Source of the DNA: Acidobacteriota bacterium
GTDB lineage: Bacteria > Acidobacteriota > Blastocatellia > Pyrinomonadales > Pyrinomonadaceae
Direction of reading: 5' to 3'
DNA length: 18,601 nucleotides
Assembly: GCA_029777145.1 (NCBI GenBank)
Contig: JAKOSS010000013.1
Coordinates: forward strand, 1 to 18,601
In this document: piece after piece, positions 1-6,125 of the stretch
Numbering within the stretch: the first letter of the stretch is position 1
Layout of the letters: each line of letters starts with the position of its first letter
The notes under the pieces: model-generated
The model's database searches: none
What the model was told of the DNA's origin: nothing
Seen by the model: only the letters and a program-made list of their open reading frames with translations
Translations under genes and position numbers: made by a program

Positions 1-119
1 AACAACCGCGGGCCCGGATGATTGCGTCCGTCGGTCACTTGACACCGAAACCGTCTTTATAGATGCGCTCCAGTCGGAAATTCCAATTCCCAGATCCCGC
101 AATGAGTCCGCCCCATTCG

Positions 120-133
120 CCGCCTGAAGGCGG
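120..133. repeat. REP-like hairpin CCGCC-TGAA-GGCGG
   Basis: A perfect 5-bp stem with a TGAA loop, followed by AACTCCAAACA. The same hairpin with the same right flank (AACTCCGAACA) is at 2411-2424, so this is a dispersed unit and not a chance palindrome. It is not next to a stop codon. Confidence 0.7.
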
Positions 134-163
134 AACTCCAAACAGTTCGCGCTTTGCGCTCAT

Positions 164-180
164 GCAAGCGGGACGCTTGC
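164..180. repeat. Hairpin GCAAGCG-GGA-CGCTTGC
   Basis: A perfect 7-bp inverted repeat with a 3-base loop, followed directly by the 13-mer GCGCTCCAGTCGG, which overlaps it at 179-180. The 13-mer also occurs at 65-77 without the hairpin, so the first copy looks like a truncated element. I cannot assign a family. Confidence 0.65.
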
Positions 181-264
181 GCTCCAGTCGGATCCTAAAT
201 TCGTCGATTCCAAATCAGATATCTCAGATATCTCAGATTTCAAATCTGAAATTTCAAAATAAAT

Positions 265-307
265 CCCAAATCCCAATTCCAAATCCCAAATCCCAATTCC
301 CAAATCC
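265..307 (-). repeat. G-rich heptad array downstream of lexA
   Basis: On the plus strand five CCC runs start at 265, 272, 285, 292 and 299, with CC runs at 279 and 306. They are separated by AAAT or AATT, giving a nearly regular 7-base period. On the minus strand, the sense strand of lexA, this reads GGGAATTGGGATTTGGG and could in principle fold as a G-quadruplex, with one longer loop where the middle run has only two Gs. It begins about 27 bases past the lexA stop. Confidence 0.75.
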
Positions 308-333
308 GCAATGCGAAATCACAACTCCCGAAT

Positions 334-939
334 CTACGAGCCGAAATACCGCAATAATCCGACCACGACTCCCTGGACGGTGACCCGTTCCGCATCGACG
401 ACGATCGTTTCATACCGGCTGTTGGCCGGGATCAGGTGAACCTTGTCGCCGACGACCTTGAATGTCTTCACCGTCGCGTCCCGTCCGTCCACGAGCGCGA
501 CGACGATGTCGCCGTTGTTCGCCGTCGGCGCCGCGCGGACGACGATCCGGTCGCCCTCGAGGATCTTTTCGTCGATCATGCTGTCGCCGATGACGCGCAG
601 TGCAAAGTGATCGCTTCCCGGCCGGAGCATATCGCGCGGAGCGTTCAGATATTCCGGCACGAGCACCGCCTCGATCGGGTTACCGGCGGCGACCAGACCG
701 AGCAGCGGGATCTGCGTCGTCGATTCCGAAGCGTCCGCGTCGTATTCGCCGGCAAGCTCGATTCCGCGCCAGCCTTTTCGCCGCCTGATGTAACCCTCCG
801 CCTCGAGCACGTCGAGATTCCGGTAAAGCGCTGATTTGGAGTTCAGCCCAAGCGCCTTCGTCATCTCGTCGACCGTCGGCGATTCGCCGTGGCGTTCGAT
901 CGTTTCCTTGATGAACTTGTAAAGTTGCTTTTCTCTCAT
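334..939 (-). CDS. lexA: LexA repressor
   Basis: SOS-response transcriptional repressor and self-cleaving S24-family protease, 201 aa, close to the usual length (E. coli 202 aa). The N-terminal winged helix covers about residues 1-65. The cleavage site is Ala85-Gly86 (LVAAGNP). The catalytic Ser120 lies in GDSM and Lys158 in TVKTF, matching E. coli Ala84-Gly85, Ser119 and Lys156. I chose the ATG at 939 (MREKQLYKFI), which aligns with normal LexA N-termini. The upstream in-frame ATG at 969 would put the operator and transcription start inside the coding region. The recognition-helix region (NSKSALYRNL) differs from E. coli, consistent with a non-canonical operator. It is divergent from rarA and ends just before a G-rich repeat array. 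Confidence 0.95.
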   Translation of the reverse strand: MREKQLYKFIKETIERHGESPTVDEMTKALGLNSKSALYRNLDVLEAEGYIRRRKGWRGIELAGEYDADASESTTQIPLLGLVAAGNPIEAVLVPEYLNAPRDMLRPGSDHFALRVIGDSMIDEKILEGDRIVVRAAPTANNGDIVVALVDGRDATVKTFKVVGDKVHLIPANSRYETIVVDAERVTVQGVVVGLLRYFGS

Positions 940-945
940 CTTGGA

Positions 946-976
946 CCAAAATGGACTGTTTTGGAACATTTTGGAA
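946..976. promoter_or_regulatory. Candidate LexA operator
   Basis: CCAAAATGGACTGTTTTGG (946-964) is an inverted repeat with CCAAAA/TTTTGG arms and a 7-base spacer. A second TTTTGGAA at 969-976 repeats the right arm (959-966) exactly 10 bp on, so three half-sites lie on about the same helix face. The site sits between the predicted lexA -10 box and its start codon, where a repressor would block transcription. No E. coli CTGT-N8-ACAG or Bacillus GAAC-N4-GTTC box is present in this intergenic region. Assignment to LexA is inferred from position and symmetry. Confidence 0.6.
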
Positions 977-1003
977 TATATCAGGAAAATTTGGGGAAAT
1001 CAA
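975..1003 (-). promoter_or_regulatory. lexA promoter
   Basis: On the minus strand, TTGATT (-35, 998-1003) and TATATT (-10, 975-980) are separated by exactly 17 bp, a good housekeeping sigma-70 match. The predicted transcript starts near 968, inside the palindromic site, and gives a leader of about 30 bases before the ATG at 939. This also argues against translation starting at 969. Confidence 0.65.
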
Positions 1004-1042
1004 GCCTTGCCCTCGGGATTTTTCGGAACTAACATAGACCGC

Positions 1043-2164
1043 ATGCAGCCGCTCGCAGACAGGATCCGACCCGCGACGCTCGACGACTTTGTCGGCCAGC
1101 AACACCTCGTCGGCGCAGATATGCCGTTGCGCCGCGCGATCGAGCAACAGCACCTCTTCTCGTTCGTGCTGTGGGGCGGGCCCGGCACCGGAAAGACGTC
1201 GCTCGCCCGCATCTACGCCCACGCGCTCGACGCTGAATTCCACGAACTCTCGGCCGTTTCGGCGGGCAAGGACGCGATCCGCAAGATCGTCGACACGCCG
1301 TCGGATCGGCCGCGCGTGCTTTTCCTCGACGAGATCCACCGGTTCAACAAGGCGCAGCAGGATTTTCTTTTGCCGTACGTCGAAAACGGCGTCTTAACGC
1401 TGATCGGCGCGACGACCGAGAATCCGAGCTTTGAGGTCATCGCCGCGCTGCTCTCGCGGATGCGCGTCTTCGTCCTCAAGGAACACGGCACGGCGGAGAT
1501 GCGGCAGATCATCGCCAGAACCGGTGTCGGCATGGACGACGAGGCCCGCGAATGGCTCGTCGAAATGGCCAACGGCGATGCGCGGCAGGCGGTGACGATG
1601 ATCGAAAACACGATCCAACTCTACGATCACGTCACGGTCGAAACTCTCAAACAGGCGGCGCAATCCTATCTCCGCTACGACAAGAAGGGCGAAGAGCACT
1701 ACAACACGATCAGCGCGTTCATCAAGTCAATGCGCGCCAGCCAGGCGGACGCCGCGATGTATTACCTCGCGCGGATGATCGAGTCGGGCGAGGACCCGAA
1801 GTTCATCGCGCGGCGGATGGTGATCTTCGCCTCGGAAGACATCGGGCTCGCGGTGCCGACCGCGCTCGTCGTCGCCAACGCCGTGTTCCGCGCGGTCGAG
1901 ACGGTCGGATTGCCCGAAGCGGCGATCAACCTCGCGCACGGAGTCGCGTATCTCGCCAACTGCAAAAAGGACCGCAGTGCGTACAACGCACTCCGCGAGG
2001 CCGCTGAAGATGTGAAGAAATTTGGCAACCTGCCGATTCCGCTCCAGATACGCAACGCGCCGACGAAGTTGATGAAGGAACTCAAATACGGTGAGAATTA
2101 CGATCCTTACACCGACGAAAGCCTGCTGCCGGAGAAACTCAAGGGAAAGAAGTACCTAAAGTGA
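1043..2164 (+). CDS. rarA: Replication-associated recombination protein A (RarA/MgsA), short C-terminus
   Basis: AAA+ ATPase of the RarA/MgsA/WRNIP1 family, which acts at stalled replication forks and binds single-stranded DNA ends and SSB. It has Walker A GGPGTGKTS at about 45-53, Walker B VLFLDEIHR at 92-100, the family motif GATTENPSF at 122-130 and GDARQAV at 168-174. The C-terminal oligomerisation domain is recognisable (SEDIGLA, RNAPTKLMKE). The start MQPLADRIRP matches family N-termini; the longer frame from 941 adds operator sequence and was rejected. At 373 aa it is shorter than usual (E. coli 447). It stops at about the point where relatives continue with a YYxP-containing tail, and the stop lies at the edge of a G-rich repeat. 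The ribosome binding site is weak. Divergent from lexA, so SOS control is plausible. Confidence 0.93.
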   Translation: MQPLADRIRPATLDDFVGQQHLVGADMPLRRAIEQQHLFSFVLWGGPGTGKTSLARIYAHALDAEFHELSAVSAGKDAIRKIVDTPSDRPRVLFLDEIHRFNKAQQDFLLPYVENGVLTLIGATTENPSFEVIAALLSRMRVFVLKEHGTAEMRQIIARTGVGMDDEAREWLVEMANGDARQAVTMIENTIQLYDHVTVETLKQAAQSYLRYDKKGEEHYNTISAFIKSMRASQADAAMYYLARMIESGEDPKFIARRMVIFASEDIGLAVPTALVVANAVFRAVETVGLPEAAINLAHGVAYLANCKKDRSAYNALREAAEDVKKFGNLPIPLQIRNAPTKLMKELKYGENYDPYTDESLLPEKLKGKKYLK

Positions 2165-2167
2165 TTT

Positions 2168-2191
2168 GGGAATTGGGATTTGGGAATGCGG
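2168..2191 (+). repeat. G-rich heptad array downstream of rarA
   Basis: GGG runs at 2168, 2175 and 2182 and a GG at 2190 are spaced at about 7 bases by AATT, ATTT and AATGC. The array begins 4 bases after the rarA stop codon and is G-rich in the rarA transcript, the same relation as at lexA and the 14016-14621 gene. Confidence 0.75.
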
Positions 2192-2410
2192 ATTCGGATT
2201 CAAGATCCAAGGAATTCAAAATTCAAGAGATAGCCGATGTAAGCTTCGCGACTTGGCGCCTTTGCGGGAAAACAATCGTGAGAACGTTCCGAGCAGTATT
2301 CCAGACAGATATTCGGATTTGGGGGATTCAAAATTCAAATGATCCAAAATTCAATGTTCCGTCATTGGAATTTGGAACAGCAATTCAGGGATTTGGATTT
2401 TACGAAAAGG

Positions 2411-2424
2411 CCGCCTGAAGGCGG
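2411..2424. repeat. REP-like hairpin CCGCC-TGAA-GGCGG, second copy
   Basis: Identical 14-base hairpin to 120-133 with the same right flank apart from one base (AACTCC then G or A). It is embedded among other intergenic repeats and not next to a coding end. Confidence 0.7.
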
Positions 2425-2515
2425 AACTCCGAACAACATCAGCGAACGAAATCCGCAATCCGAAATCCGAATTCCCAAATGCGATGTCCTTTTTCTTGAT
2501 CGTCGTTCGTCATAT

Positions 2516-2543
2516 TGTCGGAACCGCCCGGACGGCGGACCGA
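2516..2543 (+). promoter_or_regulatory. Candidate ECF42-type promoter
   Basis: TGTCGG at 2516-2521 resembles the TGTCGA -35 element I recall for ECF42 promoters. It is followed after 16 bases by GACCGA (2538-2543), which could serve as the -10. The spacer contains an inverted repeat CCGCC-CGGAC-GGCGG. Location just upstream of the DGPF gene fits the known habit of ECF42 factors controlling their DGPF partner. The -10 match is imperfect. Confidence 0.4.
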
Positions 2544-2571
2544 AATCAAGAAATATAGGAGAAATAACGAG

Positions 2572-2925
2572 ATGCCTGATTACCTGTTGATACTTCATGA
2601 ATCCCCGACCGGGGCGATGGAAATGTCGCCCGCCGAGATCGAGAAGATCATTCTCGAATACAAATCCTGGAGCCGGAGCGTCGCCGAAGCGGGAAAACTC
2701 GCCGGCGGACAGAAGCTCCGCGACGAAGGCGGCCGCATGCTGACGAACACGAACGGTGATTTTCGAGTGACGGACGGTCCGTTCGCCGAAGCCAAAGAGG
2801 TCATCGGCGGCTTTTTCATGATCAAGGCGGCCGATTACGACGAGGCCGTCGAGATCTCGAGAACCTGTCCGCATCTGACCTACGGAGGACGAATTGAGCT
2901 CCGCGAAGTCGAACCCACACCATGA
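2572..2925 (+). CDS. YCII-related DGPF-domain protein
   Basis: Small cytoplasmic protein of the YCII-related (PF03795) family, 117 aa, with the diagnostic segment TDGPFAEAKEVIGGF at about residues 67-81. Its biochemical role is unknown; DGPF proteins are the hallmark genomic partners of ECF42 sigma factors. The start MPDYLLILHE is chosen because AGGAGA (2557-2562) lies 9 bases upstream and the family begins at this residue; the longer frame from 2515 runs through the presumed promoter. It overlaps the sigma-factor gene by 32 bases, so the two are co-transcribed and probably translationally coupled. Confidence 0.9.
   Translation: MPDYLLILHESPTGAMEMSPAEIEKIILEYKSWSRSVAEAGKLAGGQKLRDEGGRMLTNTNGDFRVTDGPFAEAKEVIGGFFMIKAADYDEAVEISRTCPHLTYGGRIELREVEPTP
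2884..2888 (+). promoter_or_regulatory. Ribosome binding site fixing a TTG start
   Basis: GGAGG lies 5 bases before the TTG at 2894, inside the 3' end of the DGPF gene. No ATG or GTG is available in frame until Met29, which is already inside sigma region 2, so this site decides the start of the sigma-factor gene. Confidence 0.75.
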
Positions 2926-4150
2926 TCCGGTCGCGAACGAATCGGTCGATCATCTTTTCCGGCGCAGTTCGGGGAAGATGACGGCCATTCTGGCGCATTC
3001 GTTCGGGCTCGGGAAGATCGATCTCATCGAGGACGCGATCCAGGATTCGATGATCAAAGCGCTCAAGGTCTGGCCATTTCACGGCGTTCCCGAAAAACCC
3101 GAGGCGTGGCTCATCAAAGTCGCCCGCAATGCGCTGATCGATCGGCTCCGGCGCGACATCCGATCGGCGGAAATCGAAGATCTCGGACTTGTTTCCGACG
3201 AAACGATCGAGATCAGATTTGCCGACGAACTCGACGAAGACGTGGTGCGGATGATGTTCGCGTGCTGCGATCCGCGGATCTCACCCGACTCGCGCGTCGC
3301 GCTCACACTGCGGGAAATAGGCGGCTTCTCGGTCAACGAGATCGCGGCCGCATTTTTGGCCAAACCGGAAGCGATCGCAAAACTATTGACGCGCGCCAAG
3401 AGCCGTCTGCGCGGGACCCGGCTCGAAATACCGTCGCCGGTTGAGATTCCGGAACGGCTCGAATCGGTCCTGAAGTCCGTTTATCTCATGTTCAACGAAG
3501 GTTACAGCACCACGCATGGAGAACTGCCGATCCGCAATGACCTGTGCTTCGAGGCGATCAGGCTTGCCGGAATTCTCGTGAATCACCCGATCACGGGAGT
3601 ACCGAGATCGCATGCGTTGCTCGCGCTCTTTCTGCTGCAGACCGCTCGATCGCCATCGAGATTTGATGAGAACGGCGACGTGCTGCGACTCGAAGAACAG
3701 GACCGAACGCGTTGGGATCGGCGACTCATGGCCGCCGGATTGCGGCAACTTGCGAGATCGGCATCCGGTGATCAGCTGTCCGAATATCACATCGAGGCCG
3801 AGATCGCGTCGATTCACACCGTCAGCCCGTCATTCGCGGAAACCGACTGGGACCGACTCGTCGAATGCTACGATCGCCTCCTCGAACTGCGGCCGTCTTC
3901 GATCGTCGCTCTGAACCGGGCGATCGCGATCTGGAAGGTGCGCGGCCCGCGGGCAGCGATCGCCGAGATCGAACAGCTCCACATTTCGCTCGCGGATTAT
4001 CCGCATTTCCACATAACCTCGGGTGAACTTGAACTCGAGATCGGGGAGAGAGACCGTGCCGAACGATCGTTCGCGCGGGCGATGGAACTATGCCGGACAA
4101 CCGCAATGTATCGATTCTTGCGGCGGAGGCTCGAAGAAGAAATCAATTGA
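2894..4150 (+). CDS. ECF42-type RNA polymerase sigma factor with TPR-like C-terminal extension
   Basis: Extracytoplasmic-function sigma factor, 418 aa, about twice a minimal ECF. Region 2 spans about residues 18-87 (DAIQDSMIKALKVWP, AWLIKVARNALIDRLRR) and region 4 about 115-170 (LTLREIGGFSVNEIAAAF, LTRAKSRLRG). The long extension begins with the conserved VYLMFNEGY (196-204) and ends in helical, TPR-like sequence from about 300. This matches COG4941/ECF42 factors, whose extension is needed for activity and which lack an obvious anti-sigma partner. None is visible here. The start is TTG with GGAGG 5 bases upstream, overlapping the DGPF gene by 32 bases. Likely targets are the DGPF gene and perhaps genes downstream, but that is inference. 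Confidence 0.92.
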   Translation: MSSAKSNPHHDPVANESVDHLFRRSSGKMTAILAHSFGLGKIDLIEDAIQDSMIKALKVWPFHGVPEKPEAWLIKVARNALIDRLRRDIRSAEIEDLGLVSDETIEIRFADELDEDVVRMMFACCDPRISPDSRVALTLREIGGFSVNEIAAAFLAKPEAIAKLLTRAKSRLRGTRLEIPSPVEIPERLESVLKSVYLMFNEGYSTTHGELPIRNDLCFEAIRLAGILVNHPITGVPRSHALLALFLLQTARSPSRFDENGDVLRLEEQDRTRWDRRLMAAGLRQLARSASGDQLSEYHIEAEIASIHTVSPSFAETDWDRLVECYDRLLELRPSSIVALNRAIAIWKVRGPRAAIAEIEQLHISLADYPHFHITSGELELEIGERDRAERSFARAMELCRTTAMYRFLRRRLEEEIN

Positions 4151-4175
4151 CAAGGCGCGTATATTGGTATACTTT
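4147..4175 (+). promoter_or_regulatory. Sigma-70-type promoter for the 4240 membrane gene
   Basis: A perfect TTGACA (4147-4152) overlaps the sigma-factor stop codon. TATACT at 4168-4173, preceded by TGG to make an extended -10, is 15 bp away; TACTTT at 4170-4175 gives the ideal 17-bp spacing. A strong promoter here separates the downstream gene from the ECF operon. Confidence 0.6.
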
Positions 4176-4239
4176 TGCCCAGTTCAGCCCACAATCAGCC
4201 GTTCTGAAGTTCGATCTCTGGATTCAAGGAGGATTCGAA

Positions 4240-4674
4240 ATGATTACCCGACTTTTGGTCGCCGCCGTTGCGGGCGGTGTCGCAATGTTCGTATTCGGCT
4301 TTTTGATCTACGGACTCGTGCTCGATCCGTTGCTCATGCGTCCCAATATGTTCACCTATACCGGTTTGATGAACGATCCGCCGGGGTTCGTCCCGCTTGC
4401 CTTGGGAAACTTCGTGTCCGGTTTCTTGCTGGCCTATATCTTTGAGAAATGGGCGGGGATCAGGACATTCATCACCGGAATGCAGGCCGGCGCGATCATC
4501 TGGTTCTTGTTCGCCCTGAGCATGCAATTGATGTTCATGGCGTTCATGAACCTGCACAAGAACTTTATTCCGCCGCTCTCGGATGTCGTCGGCTCGACGG
4601 TGCTCGGTGGGATCGCCGGCGGCGTTGTCGGATATGTTCTCGGCCTGATGAACAAATCGGCGGCAACGGAATAA
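4240..4674 (+). CDS. Small multi-pass membrane protein
   Basis: A 144-aa inner-membrane protein with about four hydrophobic segments: residues 3-28, about 50-70, about 78-105 and about 118-138. I do not recognise a named family with certainty. It resembles short uncharacterised membrane proteins, and its N-terminus is loosely like the proteins at 6126 and 11906. The ATG at 4240 is supported by AAGGAGGA at 4226-4233, 6 bases upstream; the longer frame from 4090 starts inside the sigma gene. A good promoter precedes it at 4147-4175. Function unknown. Confidence 0.8.
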   Translation: MITRLLVAAVAGGVAMFVFGFLIYGLVLDPLLMRPNMFTYTGLMNDPPGFVPLALGNFVSGFLLAYIFEKWAGIRTFITGMQAGAIIWFLFALSMQLMFMAFMNLHKNFIPPLSDVVGSTVLGGIAGGVVGYVLGLMNKSAATE

Positions 4675-4740
4675 GGCGAATTGGTCCGAGATCTTGTAAA
4701 GAATCCGCGGCGTTTGCGGGAAGGTGGAAGTCTGCGAAAT

Positions 4741-5169
4741 ATGAAGAACTTCAAATTCTGGACGAAAGTCTCTGCGGTTTTCATGCTGCTGACCGGGATC
4801 TTTCATTCGATCAGCCTTTTCGTCAGCAGTGCGCCGCGCAATGAGACGGAGAGACAGTTGGACGATCTGGTAACGAACTATCGGATCGATGCCGGCGCGG
4901 GTTTTCATCCGAGCTATTCGAACCTGTTCACTGCGCTCAGTTCGTGCTTTACGCTCCTCTGCTTGTTGGGCGGAATCACGCTTTTCTATCTTTTGCGGAA
5001 ACGGACCGCCGACGAGACGGTCGCGGGCATTATCAACATCAATCTCGTCATTTTCGGGATCTGTTTTGCGATGATGGGCTATTTCACGTTTCTGCCGCCG
5101 ATCGTCTGCACGGCGCTGATCTTCGTATCATTGCTGGCGGCACGGTTTACGGTTCCTTCTAACCGGTAA
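4741..5169 (+). CDS. Small membrane protein, unknown family
   Basis: A 142-aa protein with about four hydrophobic segments (MKNFKFWTKVSAVFMLLTG; a central segment LFTALSSCFTLLCLLGGI; then FGICFAMMGYF and VCTALIFVSLLAA). The predicted topology suggests an inner-membrane protein with one loop of about 35 residues after helix 1. I place the start at the ATG at 4741, directly before the first hydrophobic helix; a TTG at 4681 would add 20 charged residues and has no better ribosome site. It lies 66 bases after the previous membrane gene and probably shares its transcript. Its stop overlaps the 3' end of the convergent VOC gene by 11 bases. Confidence 0.72.
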   Translation: MKNFKFWTKVSAVFMLLTGIFHSISLFVSSAPRNETERQLDDLVTNYRIDAGAGFHPSYSNLFTALSSCFTLLCLLGGITLFYLLRKRTADETVAGIININLVIFGICFAMMGYFTFLPPIVCTALIFVSLLAARFTVPSNR

Positions 5170-5533
5170 ACAGCGTCGAGGAATCGGCGAAGCAGAGTCG
5201 GTTTCCGAACGGATCGACCGCATAGAAACTGAGTTCGCCCCATGGCCGGCGAACGATCGCTCCGCCCGGTTCGCCGTGGATCGATTCAGTAGAAAGACAG
5301 CCGAGCGACGAGGCCCGTTCAAATACGGCATCGAGGTCATCGACCGCGAAATAGACGATCTCCGAAAGCGGCGGTTTGCCGGATTGAACCAGTGCGACGA
5401 TCACGCCGCCGCAGTCGAAGTAGGAACGTACGCCGCGGACATCGCGACCGGCAACGCCGAGAAGGGTTTCGTAGAATTGCGCGGCGGCGTTGATGTCGCT
5501 GACAGGAACGGCGATCCGGAAAAGCTTCATCAT
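5159..5533 (-). CDS. VOC-fold (glyoxalase/bleomycin-resistance-like) protein
   Basis: A 124-aa single-domain VOC-superfamily protein. The N-terminal module (FRIAVPVSDINAAAQFYETL) and the C-terminal module (IVYFAVDDLDAVFERASSLG, followed by WGELSFYAVDPFGNRLCF) show the paired beta-alpha-beta-beta-beta pattern and the typical DPFGN motif. VOC proteins are usually metal-dependent enzymes or small-molecule binders; the substrate cannot be told here. Start codon ATG at 5533 or the adjacent ATG at 5530. It follows the DUF1569 gene with a 2-base gap, so coupled translation is likely. The 3' end overlaps the convergent membrane gene by 11 bases. Confidence 0.85.
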   Translation of the reverse strand: MMKLFRIAVPVSDINAAAQFYETLLGVAGRDVRGVRSYFDCGGVIVALVQSGKPPLSEIVYFAVDDLDAVFERASSLGCLSTESIHGEPGGAIVRRPWGELSFYAVDPFGNRLCFADSSTLFTG

Positions 5534-5535
5534 GT

Positions 5536-5985
5536 TCAACTCGAGAATTGACGAAGATGATGATCGATATGTTTGTACTGGGTCACGCCCCATTCGCGTC
5601 CCGTCAATCGACCGAAGAAGCCGTGAATGTTGCCGTCGACGCCGTGTTCGCCGAGCTCGTGGAAATCGACCACGAGCTTTCTCAGGCGGGCTCTCGTCGG
5701 TTCGAACTCGGGGTCGTCCTTGATGATGAAATCAGGTCCGGTCGGCGCGCTTTTCGGGAACGGCTTCTCGCCAATAAAGTCGTTCCTGAACATCCAGCCG
5801 ATCAGTTTGCCGAGCATTCTTTGCGGTTGCGGGTTGATTCCGGCGGCCATTTCGAGCGCCCTCGCGGTGTGTTCGAGCATTTGCGAATGGGACATTTTTC
5901 CCCACTGGCGCTCGGCGTCGGCGCTGAACGCGTCGAGCCGCGAAAGGATCTCGTTGTAGCCATCGTCTTCGAAAATGGATTTCAT
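5536..5985 (-). CDS. DUF1569 (DinB-like fold) protein
   Basis: A 149-aa cytoplasmic protein of the DUF1569 type, related to the DinB/YfiT four-helix fold. The family-like features are WGKMSHSQMLEHTARAL at about 28-44 and HGFFGRLTGREWGVTQYKHIDHHL near the C-terminus. The histidines at His33, His39 and in HIDHH resemble the three-His metal site of DinB-like proteins. Function unknown; related folds include thiol-dependent transferases. The start ATG at 5985 has AAGGAA about 11 bases upstream on the coding strand. It is the first gene of a two-gene unit with the VOC gene, transcribed away from the 6126 operon. Confidence 0.85.
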   Translation of the reverse strand: MKSIFEDDGYNEILSRLDAFSADAERQWGKMSHSQMLEHTARALEMAAGINPQPQRMLGKLIGWMFRNDFIGEKPFPKSAPTGPDFIIKDDPEFEPTRARLRKLVVDFHELGEHGVDGNIHGFFGRLTGREWGVTQYKHIDHHLRQFSS

Positions 5986-6075
5986 GGGCGTCGTGTTCCT
6001 TTGAAAAATTTGATTAGAAAACTACGCGAAATCGTCAATTCTGTAAAGCGAAAGAAATTTGCGGCAGGCGCAAAC

Positions 6076-6084
6076 TGGTATAAC
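6076..6084 (+). promoter_or_regulatory. Extended -10 promoter for the 6126 operon
   Basis: TGGTATAAC is an extended -10 element (TGN followed by TATAAC). The -35 region at about 6056-6061 (AATTTG) is weak, as is usual for extended -10 promoters. The gene starts 41 bases downstream. The same TGGTATA core occurs in the promoter before the 4240 membrane gene. Confidence 0.5.
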
Positions 6085-6125
6085 ATGAGGGCGCTCCAGA
6101 CAAACGCATACACGGAGGATTTCCG

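Larger units (their letters stand above)
1..333. repeat. Repeat-only intergenic region
   Basis: No convincing gene is seen here. The stretch contains a 13-bp direct repeat GCGCTCCAGTCGG at 65-77 and 179-191, a hairpin CCGCC-TGAA-GGCGG at 120-133, a hairpin GCAAGCG-GGA-CGCTTGC at 164-180, almost three copies of the 9-mer TCAGATATC at 215-238, and a C-rich heptad array at 265-307. An open frame across it (63-383) is made of these repeats and runs into the 3' end of lexA, so I treat it as non-coding. The same element types recur at 2165-2571 and 13688-14015. Confidence 0.8.
2165..2571. repeat. Repeat-rich intergenic region between rarA and the DGPF gene
   Basis: No gene is supported. It contains a G-rich heptad array at 2168-2191, copies of an AATTCAAAATTCAAG-type motif near 2213-2229 and 2326-2350, the REP-like hairpin at 2411-2424, and AATCCGCAATCCGAAATCC-type sequence near 2450-2482. 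The last 60 bases carry a candidate ECF promoter and the ribosome binding site of the next gene. Short open frames here (2161-2418 and 2339-2590) are built from repeats. Confidence 0.75.

Noticed and set aside
36..77. Minus-strand reading RLERIYKDGFGVK followed by a stop, like a gene 3' end
   Set aside because: Upstream of it on that strand there are only repeats (the 13-mer at 65-77), so no gene could lead into it; at most it is a remnant.
265..307. Heptad repeats as a CRISPR array or telomere
   Set aside because: The unit is 7 bases with no spacers, and similar short arrays occur inside the chromosome next to genes.
63..383. Open reading frame of 106 codons on the plus strand
   Set aside because: It is composed of intergenic repeats and runs antisense into the 3' end of lexA; the predicted protein has no domain and low-complexity IPNPKS-type composition.
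940..1042. E. coli-type or Bacillus-type SOS box
   Set aside because: Neither CTGT-N8-ACAG nor GAAC-N4-GTTC is present in the lexA-rarA gap; only the CCAAAA/TTTTGG palindrome is.
680..1339. Minus-strand frame of 219 codons across the lexA-rarA intergenic region
   Set aside because: It overlaps lexA in another frame and the 5' part of rarA antisense, and crosses the operator; both real genes have full family motifs.
4195..4908. Minus-strand frame of 237 codons
   Set aside because: It is antisense to two membrane-protein genes and has highly polar, repetitive HE/RD composition without a family match.
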